DNA of 64,000 nucleotides from Candidatus Iainarchaeum sp. (GTDB lineage: Archaea > Iainarchaeota > Iainarchaeia > Iainarchaeales > DTGL01): assembly GCA_026413945.1 (NCBI GenBank), contig JAOAJX010000003.1, positions 62,001 to 126,000 on the forward strand, read 5' to 3'. The translations under genes and the position numbers were made by a program. Numbering within the stretch: the stretch's first letter is position 1; each line of letters begins with the position of its first letter. Below, one piece after another: positions 50,498 through 58,852 of this stretch. The notes under the pieces were generated by a model, which ran no database searches, was not told the origin of the DNA, and was given only the letters and a program-made list of their open reading frames with translations.

Positions 50498-51655
50498 GTG
50501 GTTGTTTTGGAATATCTTTTTCTCTTTGGCAGGAACCCAAAGCTTTCTTATATAGAGTTGCTCAGCTATTTTTTATCCAGAAATGTAAATTTTGCTGTTG
50601 TTTGCTTTTGTGAAAAAGCAGCTATAATCAAACTACAAACTGATATTGATTTGGATGAGATTATAAATAACTTAGGCGGTACTATAAAAATTGCAGAAAT
50701 TCTTTTTTGTTGCAACGAAGCGTCTCTTGAAAAAAATTTTAATGTAGCTTGCCTTTATACGGGAACTTCAAACAAAATTGTTTACAGTTTAGAAACCATT
50801 GGCGCTTCCTCATCTATAATCTCTTACTTCCAAGAAAACTTCAAAAAAAATGAAATAAAAGCAGTGCATAAAGAGATAGCGCCTCATACTATTGCAAAAA
50901 GCAATAAAGAGCTACTTAGCTTTGTAGTGCTTAAGGTGGGGCCTTTATTTTATGTTGCAAGAGCTGTAAAATTCTTTGATCCACATACTTTTAGAGAAAG
51001 AGATATATCCAGACCAAATATTCAGCCAGAGATAATGAGCTCAATAAGGCTTTCAAGAATCTTAATTAATCTTGCTGGAGTTAAACCTAAAGCAAGGATG
51101 CTTGATCCTTTTTGTGGAATAGGCACTATCCTTCAAGAAGCATTGCTCTTAGGTTATGATGTGACCGGCGTTGATTTGAACCGAAAACGCACACAGAAAG
51201 CTTCAGAAAACCTTAACTGGGTGGAAAAAACTTATTGTGTTGATAGTAAATGGTCTGTTAGGCAAGGTGATGCCACAAAACTATCACAATATTTTCCAGA
51301 TGATTATTTTGATTTCATCACAACTGAACCAGAACTTGGGCCTTTGCTTAAAAAAGCGCCAACTGATAGAGAAGCAGAAAAAACAATAAATGATCTTCAG
51401 AAGCTATACAAAAAATTTTTCACTGAAGCTTCTAGGGTTTTGAAAGCAAAAGGGCGAATATCTATAGTCATCCCTCGCATAAGGGCCAAAAGCACTAAAA
51501 CATATCGCATTGATATGGACTATATTTTGAGAGAAACTGGGTTTAAGAGCTATAATCCAACATTAAAAAGCAATTTTGAGGTAAAATTGCCTGTGTTTTA
51601 CAAAGAGCAATGGCACAAAATAGAGCGCCTTATTTATATCTTAGAGAAAGCATAA
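50498..51655 (+). CDS. Trm11-like SAM-dependent methyltransferase
   Basis: A 385-residue protein: an N-terminal THUMP-like half (LFLFGRNPKLSYIELLSYFL), a connecting region (DPHTFRERDISRPNIQPE) and a Rossmann methyltransferase with RMLDPFCGIGTILQEALLLG. This matches the Trm11/TrmG10 group that methylates G10 of tRNA. Motif IV, normally DPPY, reads TTEPELGP, so either substrate chemistry differs or the enzyme is a divergent subgroup. The start is GTG at 50498, 3 nt after the Tes stop; an in-frame TTG three codons further is possible. Confidence 0.72.
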   Translation: MVVLEYLFLFGRNPKLSYIELLSYFLSRNVNFAVVCFCEKAAIIKLQTDIDLDEIINNLGGTIKIAEILFCCNEASLEKNFNVACLYTGTSNKIVYSLETIGASSSIISYFQENFKKNEIKAVHKEIAPHTIAKSNKELLSFVVLKVGPLFYVARAVKFFDPHTFRERDISRPNIQPEIMSSIRLSRILINLAGVKPKARMLDPFCGIGTILQEALLLGYDVTGVDLNRKRTQKASENLNWVEKTYCVDSKWSVRQGDATKLSQYFPDDYFDFITTEPELGPLLKKAPTDREAEKTINDLQKLYKKFFTEASRVLKAKGRISIVIPRIRAKSTKTYRIDMDYILRETGFKSYNPTLKSNFEVKLPVFYKEQWHKIERLIYILEKA

Positions 51656-51698
51656 TGGCAACATTTTAAAATAATTCTGAAATTATTAATTAATACAA

Positions 51699-51849
51699 GC
51701 CCAAGTAGTCTAATGGTCAGGATGCGGCCCTGTCGCACCACTTTCTTTCAATGAGTAAGGGAGAAAGCGCAATCAATATTTTTAGTATTTGTTTTAGCAG
51801 TGGTGGGTGCAGTGAGGCTGCGATCCGGGTTCAATTCCCGGCTTGGGCG
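51699..51849 (+). tRNA. tRNA-Asp (GUC) with a 79-nt intron
   Basis: Exons 51699-51735 and 51815-51849 give a 72-nt tRNA: acceptor GCCCAAG/CTTGGGC plus G, anticodon stem CGGCC/GGCTG, loop CTGTCG+A with anticodon GTC (51732-51734), T-arm CCGGGTTCAATTCCCGG. The intron sits at the canonical 37/38 position. Confidence 0.92.
51736..51814 (+). other. Archaeal tRNA intron with bulge-helix-bulge
   Basis: The 4-bp central helix is CTGT (51730-51733) with GCAG (51809-51812), flanked by 3-nt bulges CGC and TGA in which cuts after the second base give the 37/38 junction. An inner ACC/GGT helix and further CACCACT/AGTGGTG complementarity fold the intron. It shows no open frame or C/D boxes. Confidence 0.85.
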
Positions 51850-51938
51850 TAATCTTCTTTTTTCTCGAGTAGAATTCATATACCCACAACATTTTGCTAC
51901 CCATTTAATCTACCTTAAGGTAATTCAGAGAATCTTAA

Positions 51939-52694
51939 CTAACTTTTTCCCCTCGCTTTCCTTAATCCTTTAGCCAAAAGCAGAAAGTGAACCGAAAGCG
52001 CACAAGCCACAACAATTATTAAAATCGCTATAATCAATTCAATGCTAATGCTATTTTCAACTGGTTTTAGAATTCCTGTTTGACTTCCGTCTTTTTTAGG
52101 TTTTTCGCAATCTTTGTCAAAGTCCTCGACACAATCTGGGTCACATATCCCATCTGTAGCCATGTCACATATTTTGTCATCATAACCAGTGTTGCAATCC
52201 TCGGGACAATTAATGTAATTCTCACCAAGATTAGAAGAACATTTTCCATCAATAGCGCACTTTATGTCTATTGAATGGCTCTTTAGATAGAATTTTTCCT
52301 GCTCAATAATTGCTTCTGCCGGGGTAATTACATACGCTCCAATATTTTTAGGCTCTATCCAATATGCTATAGAAGCAGATTCTCCAGGCCCTAATTTTAT
52401 CTTCCAGAAATAGTTCCAAAATTTAGCTCCATAATCGGTTTCAATATACTGCGCCTCGTTTTGGTCGAAGTTTGCTGCACCTATATTCTCCCTTATGCTT
52501 ATTTCTTTTTCTTGGCTAGACTTATTTTCAATATGAAAGCCGATCCAGATCTTTTCTCCAGCGTATGCTTGCTGGGGTGCAATCCTTCTTATATAAACAC
52601 CGTTTATATTTTCAGCCATTAGCACCTCAGCAAGTCCTAAAACACCTGTTGACAATAAAAGCAGCAGAAAAACAAAATTACGCACTTTCGGCAT
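51939..52694 (-). CDS. Membrane-anchored exported protein with Cys-rich stalk
   Basis: A 251-residue protein: signal peptide (FVFLLLLLSTGVLGLAEV), a beta-sandwich ectodomain resembling NEW3/CARDB-type modules (GEKIWIGFHIENKSSQEKEI), a calcium-like Cys/Asp stalk (CAIDGKCSSN; NCPEDCNTG; DGICDPDCVEDFDKDC), a linker, and a C-terminal transmembrane helix with basic tail. Its ATG directly abuts the stop of the transglutaminase protein, so the two are translated from one message and probably work together at the surface (inference). Confidence 0.7.
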   Translation of the reverse strand: MPKVRNFVFLLLLLSTGVLGLAEVLMAENINGVYIRRIAPQQAYAGEKIWIGFHIENKSSQEKEISIRENIGAANFDQNEAQYIETDYGAKFWNYFWKIKLGPGESASIAYWIEPKNIGAYVITPAEAIIEQEKFYLKSHSIDIKCAIDGKCSSNLGENYINCPEDCNTGYDDKICDMATDGICDPDCVEDFDKDCEKPKKDGSQTGILKPVENSISIELIIAILIIVVACALSVHFLLLAKGLRKARGKS

Positions 52695-55097
52695 TTAGCT
52701 GCACCCCACAATCTGATTTATGCTTGGTGCGAAATCAGGAAGCCTAAAATTGTCCCTTGCACAAGCAACGCCCGGGCCGCATTCCGGGGCATATGAGCGG
52801 TTGAAGTTGAAATCTATGCCACCATACCTTCCTGTGAAACCAGGTGTTCTGCAAGTAGCGAAAGCGAAAACTCTTCCGGCATCCCTGGCTCTCCAATATT
52901 CATCAGCATCATACGTTGTAATATTTTTGAAGCAATAGTTTGCCTCATTTAATGCAAAACAGTAAGGGTAGTCTCCAGGCAAACCACCTAAAACCACCCC
53001 AATGTTATTATTTGTTGTATCAACCACGTGCCATTTTGCATCGCCAGGGAATTTAACCAAATTGTAGCAATGCGCCCCATCACAATAGTTTGCGACTTCT
53101 CTCTGAGTGTATCCTGCTTTTCTGAGGAGAGTTGCAAGTGCTCCTGAGTAATCCCTACAAATGCCTTTCTTGTGATAGTTTATCAATCTTTCTGCAGGCG
53201 CTGCTGATGCCCATGCACCGCATACAAAGTAGTCCATTAAGCTGTTGCGGAAGTATCCGCGCATCCATCTTGCGTAAGGTCCAAGGCCTTTTATTATGTA
53301 AAGACCAACGCATTTCTTGCAGTTTGAGCCACCCCCACGCAACGATTCTCTACAAAGATTAGGATCTACTGTGCGATTAACATCATCCCAGCTTGTCGAG
53401 CTGCAACATTTGAGTGCCTCTTCTATTACATGATCGAGGTTCTGGTCACAAACCTCATAAAACTGGCAAGGACATTCACCACCGCCTTCTGTCCACTCAA
53501 GCTCTATTTTGTGCATGTCACTCAAATTCTCATCTGAAATAAATTCATACTTGTAAAAATTCGCGTGTGGATAAGGCGTACCACGAACAATTGCTCTGCC
53601 ACCACCTATAAAGTGGCTCGTGCATGGGGAATCATTTGGAGCATACTTTACTGTACCAGAACAAACAGAATTGCATGGTGGGCATTTTCCACCGCAATCT
53701 ACCCCAATTTCATCTTGGTTTCTCACCTTATCAGCGCACGTTGCAGTGCCTGTCGAGCAGGTGATTGGAAATGCTTCGACTGGAGTTGTCTTGCAAGCAC
53801 CGTTTTCACAGCCATACCTACAGTCCATTGTCCTTGAAGGATTTGTTTCGGTCTCTTCATTACCAGAGCCGCAGTAATTTTCTATTAAGAGACTCCCAAC
53901 ACAATAATCTACTGTTTTACTCCGCCCTTTAATTAAGACTGTTCCTTTTTCAAATGGTTTAATACCACCATCAGAATCCTTGCATACGCAGCCGTTTTCG
54001 AAAACTTGTTTGCCAGAAGGCGTTCTTGGGCAGTTGTCGGCCATGTTTGGCACACCGTCACCATCATAATCATCGAAAGCGCTTGGCATAATTGGACCTT
54101 CTCGAACTATTTCCCTGCCAGTTTCTTTGAGAGTTATTTCCAAACCATCTTCAGACCTTATAGAAAAAGACCTTCCAACTTGCACATCTACGTAAGATGG
54201 CGTTGCAGTAACCAGTGGTGCTTGATCGGGGCAGCCATCTGAGTCTTCAAATCCATTTAATGTTTCCATCTCATGTGTGCATTTGTCCTCACAGTTTTTT
54301 ATACTGTCTCCATCTGAATCCCTGTCATCACATTCGTCACAACTATCTCCAATGCCATCTTTATCAGAGTCTTTCTGGTCCTGATTGTAAACAAATATGC
54401 AATTATCCTTATCATCCATTGCACCGTCCTTGTCAGAATCATCACAGGCATCCCCAAAAGCGTCTTTATCGCCATTTTCCTGACGGGGGTTGTAAACATT
54501 GACACAGTTGTCAATCGAATCGTCAACTCCATCTCTATCTGAGTCTTCGGGCTTTTCGCATGCGTCCCCAACACCGTCTTTGTCCGAATCTGCCTGTTTT
54601 GGATTGTAATTTTGTGGGCAATTGTCACAATGATCGCCTATGCTGTCTTGGTCAAAATCTTCCTGTTTCGGATTGTATTTATTCAAACAGTTGTCAGAGG
54701 CATCCGGAACACCGTCTTTGTCATTGTCAGGCTCTGGGGCAGCGCCTACCTTCAGATAACAGGCCTGCCAGTTTTCAGGACCTGATTTATACTCTTTCCC
54801 TGATAATATGTGGTATGAAGGCCAAACAACCCAAGAGCCAGCCTTGTCGAGTTTCCTCGACGCAGAAACCGAGACAATTTTACCAGCCTCAAAAAGCGTG
54901 TTTGCATAAGAAAAACCAAAGGACGTATCCAAAGAATCAGGATCTTTTGCATGAGCATATATGCCGCGCACTCCGAGCTTTACAGTATTTTGCCCGTAGT
55001 TTTGCAGGCTGAACTTTACAGTTACAGAATCTCCAACTTTAAGCTCCGAAGGCCCCTCAACGCTTAGCCCAGTAAGCCGCATATAATCTTCAGACAA
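52695..55097 (-). CDS. Secreted thrombospondin-3-repeat / transglutaminase-like protein
   Basis: An 800-residue protein as drawn from the first ordinary start (TTG 55097). An N-terminal beta module is followed by about six thrombospondin type 3 calcium-binding repeats (DNDKDGVPDASDNC ... DSDKDGIGDSC), a CxxC-bearing segment (QDEIGVDCGGKCPPC), and a C-terminal transglutaminase-like domain with the expected Cys (KKGICRDYSGALATLL, about 645), His (DGAHCYNLV, about 674) and Asp (WHVVDTTNN, about 690). Upstream in the same frame, to about 55200, the sequence encodes a clear signal peptide (LEIKFLLAVALSLSFIQN, ending LAYAE), but no ATG, GTG or TTG precedes it. Product probably exported and crosslinking or proteolytic in role. 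Confidence 0.75.
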   Translation of the reverse strand: MSEDYMRLTGLSVEGPSELKVGDSVTVKFSLQNYGQNTVKLGVRGIYAHAKDPDSLDTSFGFSYANTLFEAGKIVSVSASRKLDKAGSWVVWPSYHILSGKEYKSGPENWQACYLKVGAAPEPDNDKDGVPDASDNCLNKYNPKQEDFDQDSIGDHCDNCPQNYNPKQADSDKDGVGDACEKPEDSDRDGVDDSIDNCVNVYNPRQENGDKDAFGDACDDSDKDGAMDDKDNCIFVYNQDQKDSDKDGIGDSCDECDDRDSDGDSIKNCEDKCTHEMETLNGFEDSDGCPDQAPLVTATPSYVDVQVGRSFSIRSEDGLEITLKETGREIVREGPIMPSAFDDYDGDGVPNMADNCPRTPSGKQVFENGCVCKDSDGGIKPFEKGTVLIKGRSKTVDYCVGSLLIENYCGSGNEETETNPSRTMDCRYGCENGACKTTPVEAFPITCSTGTATCADKVRNQDEIGVDCGGKCPPCNSVCSGTVKYAPNDSPCTSHFIGGGRAIVRGTPYPHANFYKYEFISDENLSDMHKIELEWTEGGGECPCQFYEVCDQNLDHVIEEALKCCSSTSWDDVNRTVDPNLCRESLRGGGSNCKKCVGLYIIKGLGPYARWMRGYFRNSLMDYFVCGAWASAAPAERLINYHKKGICRDYSGALATLLRKAGYTQREVANYCDGAHCYNLVKFPGDAKWHVVDTTNNNIGVVLGGLPGDYPYCFALNEANYCFKNITTYDADEYWRARDAGRVFAFATCRTPGFTGRYGGIDFNFNRSYAPECGPGVACARDNFRLPDFAPSINQIVGCS

Positions 55098-55287
55098 ATC
55101 TGGTCCTTTGAAGTAGCACAGCGTTTCCGCATATGCTAAATTTTGGATAAAACTAAGCGATAAGGCAACAGCCAGTAAAAATTTTATTTCAAGCCTTATT
55201 CTTAAGCCCCCAACTCAAAATTCTTTTGAACGCAATAATCTTAACCCTTTCCTATGACGCCCATATTAATGAGATAGTTCAGTTTAC

Positions 55288-55358
55288 GCCCCGGTAGTAT
55301 AACGGAAGAACTCCGGCTTCCGGAGCCGGCAATCCGGGTTCGAATCCCGGCCGGGGTA
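55288..55358 (+). tRNA. tRNA-Arg (CCG)
   Basis: A 71-nt cloverleaf: acceptor GCCCCGG/CCGGGGT (first pair G-U) plus discriminator A, anticodon stem CCGGC/GCCGG around TTCCGGA (anticodon CCG), T-arm CCGGGTTCGAATCCCGG. Self-complementarity of CTCCGG/CCGGAG offers an alternative fold, but only the CCG reading leaves a U at position 33. No intron. Confidence 0.9.
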
Positions 55359-55404
55359 TTGTAATAGGATTAGTTTATTAAATCTAAATTAGCACTTCTT
55401 ACAT

Positions 55405-55749
55405 ATGGCTTCAAGATTTAAACGAGTAAAGAGTGGAATTGGGGGTGTTTTGGCTAGGGCAAAACAGCGTTTAGAGGCCCGCAGGCAATCCAAAATTAAA
55501 AAATTAGAAGACAGAATAGCCAAGCTAAAAAAAGAAATCGAAAGGGAATACAAATTGCTTAATAATGCTTTGAACAGAAGATCTATTCTTCTCAAAAAAG
55601 GGCCACTTTCAGAAAAAGAAAAAAGCTTGCTGGCTATTGATGGTGAATTGGTATTACGTCACAGACAAAGAATTCACTATTTAAAGAATGAAATAAGTAT
55701 TTTAGAGAGTTCTCTAAAAAGACTATCTGAAAAAAAAAGAAAGAACTGA
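55405..55749 (+). CDS. Basic coiled-coil protein of unknown function
   Basis: A 114-residue, highly charged protein with heptad character over most of its length (KIKKLEDRIAKLKKEIEREY; RIHYLKNEISILESSLKRL). Strong positive charge suggests RNA or DNA contact or cytoplasmic scaffolding. I recognise no family. It starts 46 bp after tRNA-Arg and has no evident Shine-Dalgarno. Confidence 0.5.
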   Translation: MASRFKRVKSGIGGVLARAKQRLEARRQSKIKKLEDRIAKLKKEIEREYKLLNNALNRRSILLKKGPLSEKEKSLLAIDGELVLRHRQRIHYLKNEISILESSLKRLSEKKRKN

Positions 55750-55886
55750 CTAAATTAGAATAATCCGAATTTTTGCAATAATATAAAGCATCGAGAATAT
55801 TTGCATACTCATGAGTAAAAACAAATAATTAAAAATAAAAAAATACTTACTATTTTCCATAATTTACATAAAATAAGTGATAAAAT

Positions 55887-57056
55887 ATGACTTTTTCATT
55901 CAGAGCCACCTTGGCAAAATTTTTGCTGTTAGTAACTTTTCTGGTTTTAGTGCTGTATCTCTCAAAAAATTCATTTTCAGCCCCAACCCTAAGCCCAAGT
56001 GAAGTATACAAAATAATAAAATTTGAAGAAGAAGGTGGCAGTGGGCCAAATGGAACAAGACCATCCTGCGTAATAACTTCAAGTGACCTCAGAATAGGCG
56101 AAGAGAACACAATAACTGCTGATGTAACAGACTCTGACGGTAATTTAACTGATGCATATCTATTCATAAAATCTCCAAGCACTAAGTCGTATTACAACAA
56201 AGCCTTTTATGAGCTAATGGCTTGTACAGGCACAGAGTTTTCTATGACTTGCAAATACACAATTGAGCCAAATTCTTCCTGGGGCGTAGATGCTAAAATA
56301 GAAGTTTCTGGTGTTGACGACGGGGGTTTAGGCGAATATTGTTCTAAGATAGTGCGGGTAATTTCTCCAGCATCACCAACACCGATACAGGCACACCAAA
56401 GCCCAAGCCAAACACCAACAATCTCATCACCAAATGTAAGGCCGACCGTTAAGTTGAGCGCCCAAGAGCTTAAAAGATATGAAGGAAATCAAATTACTGC
56501 AAATATTACAGATCCAGATGGAGATGCTGATGCCTTGGCTGTTTTAATTTACATAAAGTCACCAAGCACTGAAGAAGCATTTAGAGTTAATGGGCAAAAA
56601 ATGCCATGCGCAGGCACAGGTGCAAGTTTAAATTGTTCCTATGTGGTAAGACCTGACTCTAACTGGGGCAATGACGCTTTGATCGTTATTCTGGCAAGTG
56701 ACAAAGTAGGCAAAGGGCCTGAAGCAAAGCAAAATGTATTAATTAAGCCCGAGATAGTGCCATCACCAACCCCAAGCCCGACACCAACACCAAGTCCATC
56801 TCCAACGTTAAGCCCTTCACCAACACAGATTCCAACACCCACTCCAAGCCCAACACCAACTGTAAAAACAACCCCGAGTGTAGAAAAAACTGCACAGCCG
56901 TCACCGACTCAAAGCGTTCCACCTTTTTCCCCAGTAGTTTCCCCATCACCAAAAAAAGAGGAAAAAATGGATACTTTTATTCTGATAGCAACTACAATCT
57001 TTGTATCAGCAATAATACTTGCGCTTGTATATTATGTTGTGCGCAAAAAAGGCTAA
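55887..57056 (+). CDS. Exported protein with two repeats, Pro-rich stalk and C-terminal anchor
   Basis: A 389-residue protein: an N-terminal hydrophobic signal ([14 protein letters not shown]), two tandem about 95-residue beta modules sharing [20 protein letters not shown] / [20 protein letters not shown], KSPSTxxxF and a Cys pair, a long Pro/Ser/Thr stalk ([15 protein letters not shown] type), and a transmembrane helix ([21 protein letters not shown]) with a basic tail. The stalk recurs in the 1222-residue surface protein and the DsbA-like protein. Ligand unknown. Confidence 0.7.
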   Translation: MTFSFRATLAKFLLLVTFLVLVLYLSKNSFSAPTLSPSEVYKIIKFEEEGGSGPNGTRPSCVITSSDLRIGEENTITADVTDSDGNLTDAYLFIKSPSTKSYYNKAFYELMACTGTEFSMTCKYTIEPNSSWGVDAKIEVSGVDDGGLGEYCSKIVRVISPASPTPIQAHQSPSQTPTISSPNVRPTVKLSAQELKRYEGNQITANITDPDGDADALAVLIYIKSPSTEEAFRVNGQKMPCAGTGASLNCSYVVRPDSNWGNDALIVILASDKVGKGPEAKQNVLIKPEIVPSPTPSPTPTPSPSPTLSPSPTQIPTPTPSPTPTVKTTPSVEKTAQPSPTQSVPPFSPVVSPSPKKEEKMDTFILIATTIFVSAIILALVYYVVRKKG

Positions 57057-57073
57057 AAAATCTGCAAATAGAA

Positions 57074-58762
57074 CTATTTTAGCCCCAGCAATTTTTTCAT
57101 CTCTTCATAAGGTGGTGGCACTCTAAGCGCAGCAGCTATTTTTCTTTTTCTCTCATCAGAACTTTTTGTTTCCACAATTCTATGAAGCGATTTTTCTATT
57201 TTCAATTCGTGGTTAAGAATCTCCTCTCTTACAGATCCCCATTTTTCAGGGCTGTTGAGAAATCTGATAAAAACATTTCTTTGGGTCTCAATTAAAGCCC
57301 TTCTGTCCCCTATAAAAAGGCCACAAAATAAAGGCGCCAATGTTTTGTTTTGTTCGCTAAAGGGATTTATAAAGTGACCGTGTTCACACAGCCTTAACCT
57401 CATTTCTTTTGCGATCTCCTTCAACCTTTTTTCTGCCGAACTATCAGAAGCAATTAACGCATAGTCGATATCACTGCCTGCTCTTGCGTAGCCTTTCGCT
57501 AAGCTGCCGAGTATAACTATGCCTATGAATTTGTCCTCATACTCTCGTTTTAGCTGTGTGGCTGCTTCACGAAGCGGTTTTATGTCCGCTAAAATTTCCT
57601 TCAGATGAGGCATTGCTGCAAAAGGCCTTCTTGTTAATAGCAAAAGTTCTCTTGCATTAATCATACTAATAGCCTCTTCAGCATGCCTGCGCAAGTGATA
57701 ATCCCCTTTTTCAACCATCATGGCAAGCGCTCTGAAATCTTTTTTCTCGAGGTAATATCTCGCAAGGGCTTCAGCAGCATACTCTTTCGTTACCCAATCC
57801 TCATCAAGAAGCAGTTTTTCAAGTGCCTTAACGCCTTTTGGGCCAATTTTAAGTAAGGCTCTTGCAGAAGGCTCCTTACGATCTAATTCACTGTTTCTCA
57901 TGATTTCCATCAAAGCAGGTATTGCAGCTTCACCTCTCTTTCCAAGCTCCTGAGCAACAGCTCTTGTTATATCATATGAATTTCCGGCTTTTGCAAGCTC
58001 TACTAATTTGCTTATGCCTTCTCTGCCTGGAAATATTCTAGAAATTGCGGCGACCGCTTCTCTTTTCGCCAACCAATGTTCGCTCCTTAGAAGTGTCATT
58101 AATAAGGATAACCCACGTTTCCCCATCATTGCGAGCCCATGTGCTGCGCCGGCTCTTATCTGCCCGTCTTCATGGTAAACAAGGCCTCGCAGTGCATTAT
58201 AATCGCCCTGCTTTGCATATATTATTGATGCTGCTTTGGAAAGATCCATCCATGCTGAAACCTCCAGTAATGACAGATTGTTTAATATTTTATTGGCCAA
58301 AGGCGCTGCCTTTTCGCCAGCAAGATGTAATGCTTCGACAACTGAGATCTGGATAGAACTTCTGCCACTATCAAAAAGTCTTTCAAGGTCGGCTATCCGA
58401 CCCTGTTTTGCATAACGCCTCGCCAGGGATAAAGACGCCCTTTTCACCACATCGTAATTTCCAGAGCGCAAAAGCTTTTCCAATTCATTAGTTGTCAGGC
58501 TTTCAAAGGGTCTTTTTTCTATGATCAGCCTTTCACAAGCTGCCTTTCTTATAACTGGATCTTTACTTAGAGCCATTGTGGATAGTAGTTTTGCGCTAAC
58601 TTTCTTCTTCTGGAGCCGCCTTATCGCATAATCATAAGGAAGTTGCTGCCTTGGGAAAGTAGAGGCGGGCGGCTTTATGCCAGATGCAATTATTTCTTTT
58701 CTGGCATCTTCCCTCTGCACGCGTAGCATACTGGGCTTAGGCTTTTTGAACTGTGGTTTCAC
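57074..58762 (-). CDS. HEAT-repeat protein fused to a minimal nucleotidyltransferase domain
   Basis: A 562-residue cytosolic protein. Residues about 50-380 form HEAT-like helical repeats (e.g. DGQIRAGAAHGLAMMGKRGL; DWVTKEYAAEALARYY). A nucleotidyltransferase core follows, with ILGSLAKGYARAGSDIDYAL (GSxxxG and DxD-type SDID, about residues 416-432). A helical C-terminal tail ends in a basic, Pro-rich segment. Minimal NTases of this kind include antitoxin-like MNT, tRNA-modifying and antibiotic-modifying enzymes; which applies is not clear. The start is GTG at 58762, divergent from the phosphate transporter. Confidence 0.75.
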   Translation of the reverse strand: MKPQFKKPKPSMLRVQREDARKEIIASGIKPPASTFPRQQLPYDYAIRRLQKKKVSAKLLSTMALSKDPVIRKAACERLIIEKRPFESLTTNELEKLLRSGNYDVVKRASLSLARRYAKQGRIADLERLFDSGRSSIQISVVEALHLAGEKAAPLANKILNNLSLLEVSAWMDLSKAASIIYAKQGDYNALRGLVYHEDGQIRAGAAHGLAMMGKRGLSLLMTLLRSEHWLAKREAVAAISRIFPGREGISKLVELAKAGNSYDITRAVAQELGKRGEAAIPALMEIMRNSELDRKEPSARALLKIGPKGVKALEKLLLDEDWVTKEYAAEALARYYLEKKDFRALAMMVEKGDYHLRRHAEEAISMINARELLLLTRRPFAAMPHLKEILADIKPLREAATQLKREYEDKFIGIVILGSLAKGYARAGSDIDYALIASDSSAEKRLKEIAKEMRLRLCEHGHFINPFSEQNKTLAPLFCGLFIGDRRALIETQRNVFIRFLNSPEKWGSVREEILNHELKIEKSLHRIVETKSSDERKRKIAAALRVPPPYEEMKKLLGLK

Positions 58763-58852
58763 AATATTATTAGAATTGATTGTTTTTTATTGGTTTTGAA
58801 ACCCTCTTTCTTTTTAAAACATATTAAAAAACTTTGCTTCAAGTTGTGATTT

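Noticed and set aside
55288-55358. Alternative reading of this tRNA with anticodon stem CTCCGG/CCGGAG
   Set aside because: That fold leaves a 3-nt loop; only CCGGC/GCCGG with loop TTCCGGA gives U33 and a normal 7-nt loop.
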